A stretch of DNA of 64,000 nucleotides from the NCBI GenBank assembly GCA_020002185.1, contig JAHLWY010000236.1:117610-181609 (forward strand). Direction: 5' to 3'. The stretch's first letter is position 1. Every line of letters begins with the position of its first letter. The stretch is from Paraescarpia echinospica (lineage: Eukaryota; Annelida; Polychaeta; Sabellida; Siboglinidae). A program made the position numbers and the translations under genes. Below are positions 21,303 to 33,739 of the stretch, in pieces. The notes under the pieces are model-generated. The model saw only the letters and a program-made list of their open reading frames with translations, was not told the DNA's origin and did not search any database.

Positions 21303-21375
21303 ACTACAACAACAACTACTAATACTAATAATACTAATAACAACAATAATAATAATTACTATTATATTATTATTA
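21196..21375 (+). repeat. (ACT)n/(CTG)n/(AAT)n compound microsatellite
   Basis: ACTACTACT, then about ten CTG/GCT triplets near 21,270-21,302, then AACAAC and AATAATA runs. Poly-Leu/Thr ORFs through it are artefacts. Confidence 0.93.
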
Positions 21376-23424
21376 ACAACTTTACTTAGAAGACTTGCCT
21401 CCCTTTAAAAACTGATCAATTTGTTGTTTATATTGACATAAGGCATATACGAATGTTTTGCTGGTAGGGTCAATTGCCTGAGGCCTGACTCCGTTCCAGA
21501 TGTCATTTGTACATGTCTGTGTTACGTACATGTAGGACTGCTGTAATTAATTGTTCGATGTAAATAATGACGGTAATTAGATTGGCAATAATGTGCATTA
21601 TCCACACCACGTATTCAGAAAGATGTGTGTTGGCACGAACCAATACAATACGTTTGTTGGATTTTGAAAACTAATCAGATCGGCTGGGAGAACGTTCTTG
21701 CGTTGTACGACTATCGTTGGTGATGCGAAGTCAGCCGTCGCGGCGACTGCACATTTTCCGCATTATTAATATATATGCGCTGTGCCTCTGTGTAGCTAGA
21801 CCAGATGCATATGCACATGATATATGAGTTACTGCGATGCACACAGCGCAGGCAGCCTAACTGCGTTTCATTTAAGACTTGTGCTGCTTGTTGCGGCTAA
21901 GTTGTATGCATTCCTGTTGATGGCGGTAAAATATCCAAACAATTGAAATACATGTATTTTCACACTTTAATAAAATGCCACGAATACGTATAAAATTCAT
22001 TGACACTTGCTTTGCCGGGTTAATGGATCGTTCACAAATGTTGGCATTCACTCATTCGCACAACGGGTGCGAAAGGGAGGGTGCGAAGGCTTCCGAAACT
22101 TCAACAGCACCCTCGTGGAAAGTCGAGCGGAACGATTTTTCTCCTTGCGGAACTGTTGCCTCAGCGAGGGATGTGCGTATTCCTTATTGCATTCATCTAG
22201 CGTACGTGTCTGGGTTGTGCGGTAGTTGTGGAATGTAGGTAAGTCATTTTCAACATTTTCGTACTGAAATATGTGATTACACGAATGGGCTATTGTGTTT
22301 AGCTTCATCGATTATTTTAATCATGCTACACAGTAGTAACTTTGTGTAGACTACATTACTAAACTTATGTTTTAAATATGCAGTTCATTATAGTAGGGTG
22401 TTATTCTACCACACGTAATTCAAGTGGAAGATAATCACCTGAAAAAACCCAGATGCCTCCTTAGACTGAAGTCACTGATCAATGGCCACTATTTATTCAA
22501 CTAGTTTGAAATCATAGCAACATCAATGGAAAATATACATTGATTCATTGGCTGTGAAAATATGAAAAGGCCAATACATTGTTTCATTGGCTGACATATT
22601 TCAAGCTCTGATCCGTTTCACCCAACGTTTGAGTGGCATGCTAGAACTTAGATTTTGGGAGAACGTGACCAACACCTAGCTGTATGGTGATTTATATATT
22701 CGGTACACATGAAATGAAATTTTCTGGAGGAAAAGAGACACCATAGATGCAATCTGGATTAGAAAAACCAAGGACAGCATGAATCGAAATGTAAGGCCAC
22801 TACTAACTCTCACACATCTATGTTGATTTCTTGAAGAGCCAACCAGGACGCGGAACCAGTGACTACATCTGAGCAGGACTACTGTAGTCTGAGATGCAGT
22901 GGCATCGTGAAATTATTGACCAGTAACACTACTATGTCGTGACATTTTAAACATAAGTAGCGTAGATATTTTAAACTGTGTCATGTATGTGACCGTGCCG
23001 TTACCCTTAAAGTGACGGTCCCATAAAGTGTCAGCAATTTCATACAAGGAATCAAGAGATTGTAAAATCGTGACACTTTAGCCAAATTATATTGTTGCTT
23101 AGTTCATATGATTTACTTCTACGTGTTGAACAATTGCGTGTGTCAATACTTGCATCCACAGAGAGGTACACAATAGTTCGAGATAATCTCAGTTAATGTC
23201 ATCAAATGATATAAAAACAATATATAATTTGCTAATACGTTACAATGTTATCCTGATGTGAATATTTTTACATCTTAAACATTGCAATTCGCAACCATAC
23301 ATGCTAATTAAACATGGATTAAAACTGTTGAAAATGGAATGATATTCACGTTGAGGTCAATGTCCAATTTTCTTCAAAGATAACTTTTACAATAACCACC
23401 ATATTTATTAAACCAAGCAATGTG
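21376..23424. other. Intergenic, no gene seen
   Basis: About 2 kb without a supported gene. Overlapping ORFs near 21,975-22,308 on both strands have no recognisable domain. A 10-bp inverted repeat (TAAAGTGTCA / TGACACTTTA) occurs at about 23,016-23,079. Confidence 0.5.
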
Positions 23425-23705
23425 CAAGATGTAACGGCATTAGCGTTCCAGCACTGGCCAAAGAGTACCAAGGTGTAACGGCATCAGCCTGCCAGGCATG
23501 GCTAGTGAGTATCAAGGTGTAACGATAACATATATCATGACTAATTAATGGGGTAGGCCAGCAGCCACCAGCTTAGATATTTGGGTTGGTTGGAGGTAGT
23601 GATCTGGAGATTTGTCATCGTGCTTCCTCTGACAGTGACTGATGATTAATTAATGTGGTAGGCTGAAGACTCCAGCGTATTCATCTGGGGAAAGGGTGTC
23701 ACCTG
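23425..23705 (+). repeat. Short direct repeats upstream of P-element-like transposase
   Basis: About 48-bp units (TGTAACGGCATCAGCCTGCC ... GAGTATCAAGG) occur twice with a partial third, followed by a pair of about 105-bp units sharing GATTAATTAATGTGGTAGGC. They may belong to the P-like element's 5' region; that is inference. Confidence 0.6.
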
Positions 23706-23849
23706 GAAACGAGTTTAACCTGATGTCAATATCCCAGTTGGATTATCCTAAACTGTGGACAGTTGAGTGGCTCACACTAGCGCGAGTAACGTGTTTCTGC
23801 TTTTAACTCTCGACAACATTTGGAGGTTTGCTGGTTACAATAGTTATTG

Positions 23850-26120
23850 TGAAACATAAAATAGATTATTCCTGTGTATCTTACAACTGTACCAACCGAC
23901 AGAAGAGAGGATCTGGTATATCTTTGAATTCTCAATTATACAATATAGCTTGGGTAATAGTCTGCACGAACATGCCTCATTGCCATTAATTTAGAAAATT
24001 AACAGTTTTAAAAACATTATAATGATGTGCACATTGACAATGTATAACTGAAGTTGGTTGAATTACCGCATATACCAAAACGTTATTTAATAATATTATT
24101 GTGCAGAGTTCTAGCATGGACGACACGTTTGTATTAATCTAAAAGCGTAATGGCATAATATATTACGACAAATTGTTACTGATAATGGATACTGCCCCCT
24201 GCAGATTCCCAGACGAAAAGAAAAGGCCAGAATGCCGAGCTGCGTGGATTGAAGCAATCAGCAGAAAAGACTGGACACCAACAACCAACATCTTTCTCTG
24301 CAGTGATAATTTTGGAGTGAAATGTTTTGTGGTTCGTCCCAACAAGATCGAAAGAAGACTCAATTATTCGGCAGTTCCCCCCATTTTCAATTTCCCTTCC
24401 CACCTGCAACCTACGCAACGCCAACCCAGAAAGGCTAGAAGGCACCCTGCTGAAGCATCTGGAGACAGTAGTCACATGAGTACTTTTGTGGATGATCAGG
24501 ATGTTCCAAGTCCGGCAAAATTATAAATTAAAATAAAGACATTGATTCAAAAGGTTAGGCGGAAGCAGCAGAAAATAAACAAAATGAATGACAGACCTCC
24601 AAGTCCATTGGAGGACACAAGCTACTTGAAGAAGATGACCTGGCACTGCTACGAAAGAACTTTGGTGGGATGGCCCAGCACGTCTTTCGCAACCAACTCT
24701 CCAAAAGCCGAGGATCGACAAGGAAAAGAAAGTACAACCAAGAAATCAAGCAGTTTGCACTCACTCTCCTCTGTTACTCGCCCAAGGCATACGACTTCGT
24801 CAGAACAATACTGCACTTACCACATCCATCAAGCATCAGAAGTTGGGCAGGATCAGTTGGTTGTGAACCGGGATTCCTCACAAATGTCATCGACACGCTC
24901 AGCAAAAGCCTCCAAGACAAGCCATGGATGAAGGACTGTGTCCTTATTTTAGATTTCATGGCAATCAGGAATGAGACTGTCTGGAACCCAGTTGGCAAAC
25001 GTTACATTGGCTGTGCAGATAACGGAGCTGCCTTACCTGACTCGGACGGCAGTATAGCATCTGAAGCTTTGGTGTTCATGGTTTCTGATCTAACAATACA
25101 TTGGAAACACCCAGTTGCATACTTCATTGTCAACAAAGTATATGCTGCGGTGCATGCTCGGCTGATACGTGATTGCTTGGCGTTACTAATTAAAGCCAGA
25201 TTCAGCGTCAAGGCAGTTGTTTTGATGGAACATTCGGCAACCAAAGCACTGCTGTCAAACTTGGTTGCAAGTTGGACGTTGGTGACATGAGGCAATGGTT
25301 CTACCACCCTGCACGTCCTCAAAAGAAATTATGCATCATATCCGATGTGTGTCACCTACATGATTAAACTGATGCGAAACCTACTTGGTGAATACAAGAC
25401 AATACAACACGACAACAAATTAATCAGGTGGCAGTACATCGACTCCCTCAAAGCCCTGCAAGAAGAGGAGGGCATAATTTTGGGCAACAAACTGTCCAAA
25501 GCCCACAATGACTACAGAAAATACAAGATCACCGGTGGGTTGCAGCCCAGGCAATCACAAACAGCAATAATTGGATTTGCAGCAGCAATATAATCACTAT
25601 GAAACATCACCACTGATCTTCACACCCATATATATCTCTACAAATACGTTCTCACCTACAAATTCTCGCAAGACCACATCGAACTCCTCTTTAACAAGAT
25701 CAGACGTAGAGGGGGTGGAACAATAACCCGAACATTTTACAATTCAAGTTGGCCTTGCGCAGAATTTTGATGAGGAACAGCATTTCGCCATCCAGCACTG
25801 GAAACTGCACTGACTTCGAGGAATCACTTTGTGAGCTCCTGTTCGAAATCCGCAGGAAACGATCCCAGCAGATTCAGCCTCCACCCGACCTGCGATATGG
25901 TGATGATGAATTGAAAGCAATGGAGAAAATTATGGTACCTCTAGACCAGGAGGATCCCAATGACATCAGAGATAACATCATGTACTACATAGGTGGTTAC
26001 ATTGTCATGAGGATGGCTGCCAAGGTGTCACACAGCTCGTGCAAACTACAACTTTTCCTGAATCCATCTGATCCACATCAACACACTCTAAATGTACCCA
26101 TGACCAACCATAATATAATA
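23850..26120 (+). mobile_element. Decayed P-element/THAP9-type transposase
   Basis: The N-terminal THAP zinc finger is split. YSCVSYNCTNRQKRGSG (about 23,866-23,920) gives the C-x4-C pair. After an intron-like gap, FPDEKKRPECRAAWIEAI, CSDNFG and AVPPIF (24,205-24,390) complete it; the family CS.HF histidine is Asn here. A helical KVRRKQQKIN segment follows. The transposase core is at about 24,620-25,600, with GGMAQHVFRNQL, FALTLLCYSPKAYDFVR, RNETVWNPVGKRYIGCADNG, MRQWFYHPARP and KLMRNLLGEYKTI. The C-terminal part FSQDHIELLFNKIRRRGGWNN runs into FKLALRRILMRNSI and then DNIMYYIGGYIV. Reading frame changes near 24,600, 25,225, 25,350 and 25,725 and a stop at 24,524 show it is dead. It ends near a small RTE-like scrap at 26,133. 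Confidence 0.9.
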
Positions 26121-26132
26121 TGGTTGGTCATG
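26099..26132. repeat. Hairpin ATGACCAACCATA / TATGGTTGGTCAT
   Basis: A perfect 13-bp stem around an AT-rich loop at the truncated 3' end of the P-like element. Part of it (AATATAATATGGTTGGTCA) is repeated at 26,223-26,241. Confidence 0.85.
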
Positions 26133-26222
26133 ACTGCAAATGCGAGTTCTCTCGGCACGGTGTCAAATGCCTTTTCCATATCTACAAAACCGAATGCTAC
26201 ATCATTTTAAAATTCAAAATTA
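26133..26222 (-). mobile_element. Short fragment of RTE-like retrotransposon
   Basis: About 85 bp nearly identical to 28,080-28,166 of the large RTE-like element (GAGTTCTCTCGGCAC, ATCTACAAAACCGAATGCTA). It represents a piece of the reverse-transcriptase FVDLERAFD region. It adjoins the end of the P-like transposase. Confidence 0.85.
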
Positions 26223-26459
26223 AAATAATATAATATGGTTGGTCACATGTTTCAATGTTTACGATGCGCGGATCCAAATTGCCTCAGTGGTGGGGTGCGT
26301 ACGCACCCATTGCACCCTCTCATATACCACTTGCCTGCATTGTGTTACTTCGACTGCATCTGGAGGAGAAAACACTGTCTTTAAACTCGCATCCCCAAGT
26401 TCAAGCGCAATACAGATATATGGAATTGTTAGAAATGTTGACCAAACTCTCGCCGTCCC

Positions 26460-26500
26460 ACTATTACACACACACACACACATACACACATACACATATA
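26460..26500 (+). repeat. Short CA-rich microsatellite
   Basis: (CA)n with CATACA interruptions. The surrounding 26,240-26,920 has no supported gene. Confidence 0.8.
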
Positions 26501-26924
26501 AAAATACCAAATAGTATAAAATTATCAAGTGAGGATTTAATAGATTCCCATTGTTAATGCGTAAGTAAAATGAAATCTCAAATGTCGTTGAAAATTCCTA
26601 TACGTAAACTTAATAGTCGTGTCAAATAATGTGCCAAATACGAAGCCTGTTCACTGCGAACTCGTGACATTAATCCCGCTCAAACGTGGTCATTTGCGTG
26701 TCACAAAGCAACCAGCCCATCAAATATTGCTTTATTGTTGACGTCACCACAAGCAATGCCGCTGAGCGCGCTATATCCTTTAGCACGGCGAACGGCCGTG
26801 CGGCTTGTTGTTGTCAGACTGTACGTGAAATTGCAATTGCGGAATGTAATACTTGTTGATATCACCGTAAATATAATTCTCTTTTCTACAAGTTTGTTTT
26901 TGGATGTACCCGGGAATTGTGTTG

Positions 26925-26996
26925 TTGCCGTTTGAACATCACGAATGCTCAACTTTTCGTTTCATCCGCTAAGCATTCGCAATGTTCAAACGGCAA
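26925..26996. repeat. Interrupted hairpin TTGCCGTTTGAACAT
   Basis: A 15-bp perfect arm (26,925-26,939), a 2-nt mismatch, then 8 more paired bases (CGAATGCT / AGCATTCG), closing at 26,996. Related words (CGTTCAGACGGCAATA, AAACGGCAATA) occur at about 34,263 and 34,406. They may be ends of a small fold-back/MITE family. Confidence 0.8.
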
Positions 26997-27084
26997 TAAT
27001 TTCTTCTTCTTCCCCTTGATTCCTTGCGGGGTGGGATCCACGTCCCTTGGTAGCTTCTTCTATTTTTCTTATCAGTTCTTTCCA

Positions 27085-27133
<49 letters not shown>

Positions 27134-29990
27134 CGCAATGGCCATCCATTCATGGTTGTTCAGGCCAGCTCTCCCCAGGTCTCGTTTTATGCTGTCATTC
27201 CATCTCAGCCTTGGTCTTCCTCTCCGTCTACTGCCACCCTTTTCTATTTTCCACGCTCTTTTCGGCAGTCTATCTTCACCCATTCTTTGTACATGTCCCG
27301 CCCATCTTATTCTGTTTCCGGCTAATTTCCTCTTTAGGTGTTGTTTTTTTCATTTTAATCTCCTCTCTCAATTCCTTCATCGTCTTTTCTATCTTTTCGC
27401 GTTACTCTACATGTTCTTCTGACCCAGTTTGTTTCTGCTACCTGCAGTTTCTCATCCTGTCTTTGTGTCAGTGCCAGTGTTCTCAACCCGTATATAAAGG
27501 CTGGTGCAATGCAGGCTTCCAACACTTTTTCTTTCAGTTGTTTCTTCAGTTTTCTGTCCCATATATTGCCTTCTGCCCTCTTCCATGCTGCTGCTCCTGC
27601 CTACACCCTCCTATGTAATTCGTTAGTATTCCTTCCATCTTCTCACACTGTACCGCCCAGGTACACAAAGCTGTTCACTTATTTAATGGTATTTCCGTCA
27701 ATAACTACATTCAGATCTACCCCCTGTTCACCTATCCACATTACTTCAGTCTTCTCCAGATTCATTCGGAGGCCGTGTTTTCTGAAGGTGTTACTCCATT
27801 CTTGTAATGATTTGTGTAGTTCCTCATTTTTATCAGCCATCACTGCTAGGTCGTCTGCATACAGTATCTCCTTAAGTTCTTCATGCTCCGATATCTTTCC
27901 ACTGATCAAGTTCATCACCATGATGAAAAGCATGGGACTCAAGGCACGTCCTTGTCTGAGTCCCAATTCCAGTCCAAATTGTTTCGATGTTTCTCCTTCG
28001 ACTCTCACTACCGCTGTTATCTCCTTGTACATTTCGGCCACCATTCTGACTTCTGCTTCTCCAACCTCCATCCATCTCATGACTGCAAATGAGAGTTCTC
28101 TCGGCACGCATGTCAAATGCCCTTTCCAGATCTACAAAACCGAATGCTACATCATTTTAAAATTCTCTCTTCTTCTCGATAATATTTTAGATGGCAAACA
28201 ATCCATCATCGGTTCCTCTCCCTTTCCTAAATCCCAGCTGATTATCTCCGATTTTGCTCTCCACTATTAGCCTCACCCTAGCATTCAGTATAATTCCCAA
28301 CGATTTCAGGTCTTGGCTGAGTAATGTGATGCTCTATATCTCCCTTCGTCATGGCTCTCCCCTTTTCCCTTCCGTATCGGCACAATCCTCCTCTTCGCCA
28401 CTGTGCTGGTATCTCTCCTGTTGTGAACACACATTAAACAGCCTCGTCAGCCACTTAATTCCAATTAGTCTGTTTGCTTTCACCATTTCCACTGAGAGTT
28501 CATTTACTGCTTTCTCCTTACTCTTCTTCTGTTATTGTCCTCACCTCCAGCTTACAGTGCGAGGTATCTCTATCTCATATTCTCCCTCCGGATTTAGTAG
28601 TTTCTTGAAATACCCTTGCTTTGTTCCAGTGTCCCGTCGCTTCTCTTCGTTGCTGATGTTCGAATAGTATATTTGCTATCTCTGTCTCTATCTCTGGCAA
28701 GTTTGAAGATCAGTTTTCTCTCCATCTTCTTAAATCCTATCACATAGTTCCTGCTGTTTTTTCATATCTTGCTTTAGCATCCGCCTTATATGTTGCCTTC
28801 TTCTTCACCAGTACTTCTGCTTCAGCCTTGTCTTTTTTCGTCACTCGCTGCTTCCACACATTTCAGTGCCTCCTTTTTTGTATTGCTTGTTCAACTTCCT
28901 GGTTCCACCACCACTGTTCTTTCTTCGTTCGGCTTTGTGTGCGCTTTCCTGATGTTCGGCCACGTATTTGCTCAGCTGTTTTAACAAAGCCTTCCTTAAG
29001 TGCTTTCCACTCTAATTCTACATCCTCCCTATGTTCTTGGAGTAGCCTGAACTTCCTCTCTACTTCGGTTTTGTATTGGGCCATCACCTCTCCTTCACAT
29101 TTCCACCATTGTATTACCTGTCTTTGTTTCCTCCTTCTCTGTTTGCCTCTTCCTATCCACATTTCATAAACCAATGGTTTATGTTGGCTCGTTATGTGCT
29201 CTCCTGCCAGAACTTAGCAGTCCCTAACCTTGTTCAACTGGCTGCTTCTAACAATCAGCAGATCTATCTATGTTCTGTTGTTTCCACTTCTGTATGTGAT
29301 CTTGTGTGATTCCTTCTTCTGAAAGAAGGAGTTTACCACCACTAACTGATTTCTGCCTAGCTTCTCGACCAGATCGTGTCTGTTTTCTTTCCATATCCGT
29401 ACTTTCTTAAGGTCTCCTCACTGTACTGTCTCTTTCCTACATGTGCATTTACATCACCTGCCACAACCAACATTGTATCCGGCTCCACATGCCTTCCAGG
29501 TTGTTTCGGAATGCATCCTTGTCTTCTTCAGTTCTTCCAGTCTGTGGTGTGTAGCCCGATAGTATGCACATCATCTCTCCTCCAACTAACATACACACTG
29601 CAATTATCGTGCCTACCCATCATTCCACCCTGGTTACTTCCTTGCTGTATTCCTCCTTCATAATCACCCCCACTCCATTCGTCCTCCCATCTCTCTCTGC
29701 ATACAGCATCTCAAACCCTTCTTACTGATCAGATCCACTGCCCGGTCCCCTTTCCGCTTGGTTTCTGGAACCCCCATCACTGACAGTTGCCGCCTCTTCA
29801 TTAGCTCCACCACCTCCACTCGTTTCCCTGTCATTGTTCCAACATTGAGGGTGGCAAACCGGACTCCGCACGAGAGTTGATGCCGGCTGTTCGACGCTCC
29901 TGGTCTTCGCTGATTTCTCGCTGGTGCCATGGTCACAGCGGGTCGGTTCCCCCGCACGCGGTAGCCAATCTTGTAATTACTAACTGACAT
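26969..29990 (-). mobile_element. Decayed non-LTR retrotransposon (RTE-like), minus strand
   Basis: The endonuclease start is near 29,990-29,664 (VRFATLNVGTMTGKRVEVVE, PETKRKGD). SGYTPQTGRTEEDKDAF lies further in at about 29,575-29,520. A linker with WWNQEVEQAIQ is at about 28,890. The RT part spans 28,116-27,679 with LGLRQGRALSPMLF, ILYADDLAVMAD and RKHGLRMNLEKTEVMW. The C-terminus at 27,283-26,969 has RRGRPRLRWNDSIKRDLGRA. The element is broken into several frames by indels and stops. The GTMTG endonuclease and GRP.LRW..... tail are typical of RTE-like elements; the clade is a tentative call. A CT microsatellite (27,092-27,130) has expanded inside the coding region. Confidence 0.88.
27092..27130 (+). 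repeat. (CT)n microsatellite inside RTE-like ORF
   Basis: About 19 CT dinucleotides. On the element's coding strand this reads (GA)n and encodes a run of Glu-Arg. Confidence 0.95.
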
Positions 29991-30618
29991 AGCATATAAT
30001 TGAGGTCATTTATTCGAGCCACATGGCGCTGCCCACGCTGACCCATGTGGTGGGTTTGTCTTCCATGTTTTCCTTCCCGTAGATCAATGTCTTCCATGAC
30101 TAGTTGACTTGATCTGCCCATGGTTTGAAGTCAGAGTTTTCCTTCCCCTAGACCTACCGCCTGTCAAGGTTAATGAGTTGGGTCTCCCCGGGTTTTAATT
30201 CAGATTTGTCCTTCTGCTAGATACGTAGCATGTTAGCCTGGGGCCGCAAGGTGCCCAGTCACCGCAGTGTACCACAAGGAGATCATGCTAGAGTCTTGTT
30301 GATGTCACGTGATGGTAGCGCCTGACAGGCAGCAAGCCAAATGATGCTCGTGATATTAACATGTTTTCTGCCTGTTTACGAAGAATTGAACAATCATAAC
30401 TTCACTATTTATTCGTGATGCTGCAGTGACTGTCTCGCTGAACTTTTTATACAACAAGGTAGCGCACTTTGTCTACAATCTTGAATTGTTTTAATGTCGT
30501 CAGCCAACCGTGTCGCTGACGAAGCTGGTGGACTACAGGTCTTTAGACCGACAACGCCCGTGTGTGACCTAATTTGGTAAACTATAATTAGCAAGGCATT
30601 GTTCTACCGTTGGCGGCG
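29991..30618. other. Spacer between oppositely oriented LINEs (5' UTR-like)
   Basis: The two non-LTR elements are head to head here, so this spacer probably holds both 5' UTRs. Loosely repeated words (CTTCC..CTAGA, CCCATG) occur at 30,040-30,230. No gene is seen. Confidence 0.5.
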
Positions 30619-33600
30619 ATGTGCCTACAGAACGTCTTTCGGGCTTTCCGTCCTGCCACCAGGGGTGTCACTCCGCGATTACCAGACACAGTGTATTCAT
30701 TGATTAGACGTCTAGGACTGTCCACGGCGCGTCCAACTCTGCGTGGCAGACGTGGGGGCACGCGCAAACAGCGCGCGATTCGAACGCGGATTACCAGCCG
30801 TTTTAAAGATTCTTCACGAATTGTATGTCGGCAAGGCAATGTCAGTGCGAATCTGGTAACTCTAAGAGCCGCCCCTGTTATGTCACACGATACGCCATTC
30901 GTCAATGTGGCATTACTGAATGCTCGTTCCGTGTGCAATAAAGCTATCAAAATCAATGAATACGTCGTTGAACACAAATGCGACATCTTGGCAATAACCG
31001 AGACGTGGTTAAGGAAGAGCGGTGACGAAGTTGTTATTGTTGAAGTGACCCCTCCCGGGTTCCTCTTCCACCACGTGGCACGATCTTCTCGTCGTGGTGG
31101 CGGTGTTGCAATCTTGCACCGCGATACATTTACAACGAAGATTCTTCCTACTCTCCATTTGAATACCATTGAACTTCTCCGTGTGCAGTTCTCTGCAGCC
31201 CATTCTATATCGTTCGACATGTGTGTCATCTACCACCCGCCTGCTTCAAGTAAGGCATCTGGAACTTCATGTGAATTTTATGCTGAACTTGAATGCTTAT
31301 TTACAGAAGCATCTGTTTCCGTTATACCAACCGTAATTGCTGGAGACTTTAATATTAATTTTGATGATGTAACGAAATCAGAACCGCTTCGCTATCTACT
31401 TGATTCCTACAATTTGCTGCAACACGTCCATTCGCCGACCCATAAAACAGGACATACATTGGACCTGGTGATAAGTCATGACAGCGATAACTTAGTATCT
31501 TCTGTTGTTTATCCAGACTCCATATCGGACCACTATCGCATAGAACTGGCATTAAATGTGTTGAAACCGTCAGCTGAAACTTCAGTAATTGCCAAGCGCA
31601 ACTTCCGCATCATGGATGCTACAGTGTTTAATGATGACGTTAAATCTGTATGTTCTGGCATGTGTGCCCACGCTGACCGTCAGCAAGCGGAGGTCTTAGC
31701 ATCGGACTACAACACCTGTCTCACTAACTGCTTAGACAAGCACGCTCCTTGGCGCTACGTACACGTCAGGAGCAATTCGCCGCATCCGTGGTATGACGCT
31801 GAGGTCGACGAAGCAAGTGAGAAGAGGCGAACGTGTGAGAATCTGTGGAGAAGAACAAAACTCGAAATACACCGCCAATTATACGTCGCCGCTCGCGACG
31901 ACTGCACTACAATGATAGCCAGTAAGAAAACCGAGTATTATCGCGGACAATTACAGAACGCTAATAACAAGAACATGTTTCGCATTCTGAGATCACTCGA
32001 CGTACACAACATGCAACTTCCTGAATTCTGCTCAGTGAAGGAAGGATGTGATAAATTCTCACGTTTCTTCCAAGAAAAGATCGATAAATTATTGATTAAC
32101 TTGCACTACCGCATTGCCGTTGACCCGACAGAGGACGAGACACGTTGTTTTACTGACCCAATTCAAGTGTTCGAGCCAACTACTACAGCCGAAATCACTA
32201 ATATTCTTGGCACTACGAATAAGACATGCTCACTTGATCCACTACCAACTAAGCAACTAAATGACAACATGGACAGTATCGTGCCTATCATCATACAAAT
32301 TGTAAACGCTTCACTCGAGGAGGCAGTCATGCCTGTGCTGCTTAAGCACGCAATTGTCCGGCCATTGCTCAAGAAACAATCACTCAACAAGGACATACTC
32401 AACAACTACCGTCCAGTCAGCAACCTAAGCCATCTGTCAAAAGTCATAGAGAAAGTTATTGCGCGAAGGATCATCTCTCATATTTCCGATCAGCGAATGG
32501 AAGACTGTTTCCAATCAGCCTACCGGAAGAATCATTCAACTGAAACTGCACTATTGTGTGTAACAAATGCCATGAAAGCCGCTATAGACAATAGACAAGG
32601 CACGGCACTAGTTCTTATTGACTTTAGTGCGGCCTTTGACACAATCAATCACAAGATAATGATCCAGCGCCTTCGGTTGCGTTACGGCATTGTTGGCAAG
32701 GCGCTTGGCTGGCTGCAATCCTATCTGCAGAGCCGGACCCAGCGTGTGGTCATTCGTGATGCGTCATCGAATACAACTTGTGTGACATCGGGTGTCCCAC
32801 AGGGTTCGGTGCTGGGTCCTTTGTTATTCTCGTTGTATGTACAACCCATTGGCGACATAATTAGAGCGCATGGACTTTGTTTTCATCATTATGCGGATGA
32901 TCTGCAATTGTACTGCCATTTTGACCTCACTGCGACTGCGTTGGCTGCTACTCGGCGACGTATGGAGGAGTGTCTAGATATTGTCAATCAGTGGATGACA
33001 TCAAACTACATGTGCATGAACAACAATAAAACGGAATATCTTCCCGTAGTGCCATAGAGTGCCGCTGCGCTTATTGACGGCAGTGTGATACGCGTAGGAG
33101 GTGTTACGATTACTGCCTCAAGATGTGTTCGTAACCTTGGTGTCGTTATGGATCGCCACCTCGATTTTAAGAAGCAAGTTTCAAGCATCGTCAGTGTGTG
33201 CTCATTTCACCTGCGCTATATTAACCAGATGAGTCGTTATCTCCCAACGTCGACAAAGGAACGTGTCGTCAACGCCATTATTACATCAAGGCTTGATTAC
33301 TGCAATTCACTTCTATACGGCACTTCTGTCAATAACATCGCTCGACTGCAGAGAATGCACAACTCTGCTGCTAGGTTGATCCTACGCCGCCCACGGAGTG
33401 ACAGCGCCATGCCTCTGTTGTGCATACTTCACTGGTTGCCTGTAGCACACAGAATCGACTTTAAGCTATTAGTGTTTACATATAAAGCTCGCCCCGAAAT
33501 ATTTATGCGACCTTGTATGCCCATACAAACCAACAAGAGCCCTGCGCTCTACCAACAATAACATGTTAACGGTCCTGCGGACTCATGTCAAAGCTGGGGA

Positions 33601-33739
33601 CAATTCGTTTGCGGTCGCCGCAGCGACATTGTGGAACACTTTGCCTAATGACATTAAAACGTCTGATTGTCTCTCTACTTTCAAGGCACGCTTAAAGACT
33701 CATTTTTTTAGACTCTCGTTCTTGTCCAATGTGGCATAG
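30619..33739 (+). mobile_element. Near-intact CR1/L2-type non-LTR retrotransposon ORF2
   Basis: From ATG 30,619 there are 812 open codons to a TAG at 33,055. The same frame then resumes to about 33,490, a frameshift follows, and the natural stop is at 33,737-33,739. The apurinic endonuclease has LNARSVCNKA, ITETWL (about residue 125), RRGGGVAIL, AGDFNINF and SDHYRIE. The reverse transcriptase has NNYRPVSNLSHLSKVIEKVI (about 595), FQSAYRKNHSTETALL, LIDFSAAFDTINH (about 669), GVPQGSVLGPLLF (about 725) and YADDLQLY (about 758). The C-terminal region is SRLDYCNSLLYG, ILHWLPVAHRI and then, in the shifted frame, FAVAAATLWNTLPNDIK. The YADD catalytic box is intact. Only one nonsense change and one frameshift break it, so it is a young copy. 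Confidence 0.95.

Noticed and set aside
21975..22308. Three overlapping ORFs of 72-87 codons
   Set aside because: Mutual overlap on both strands and no family resemblance.
24176..25322. Minus-strand ORFs across the P-like transposase
   Set aside because: They are shadows of the plus-strand transposase, which carries the recognisable motifs.
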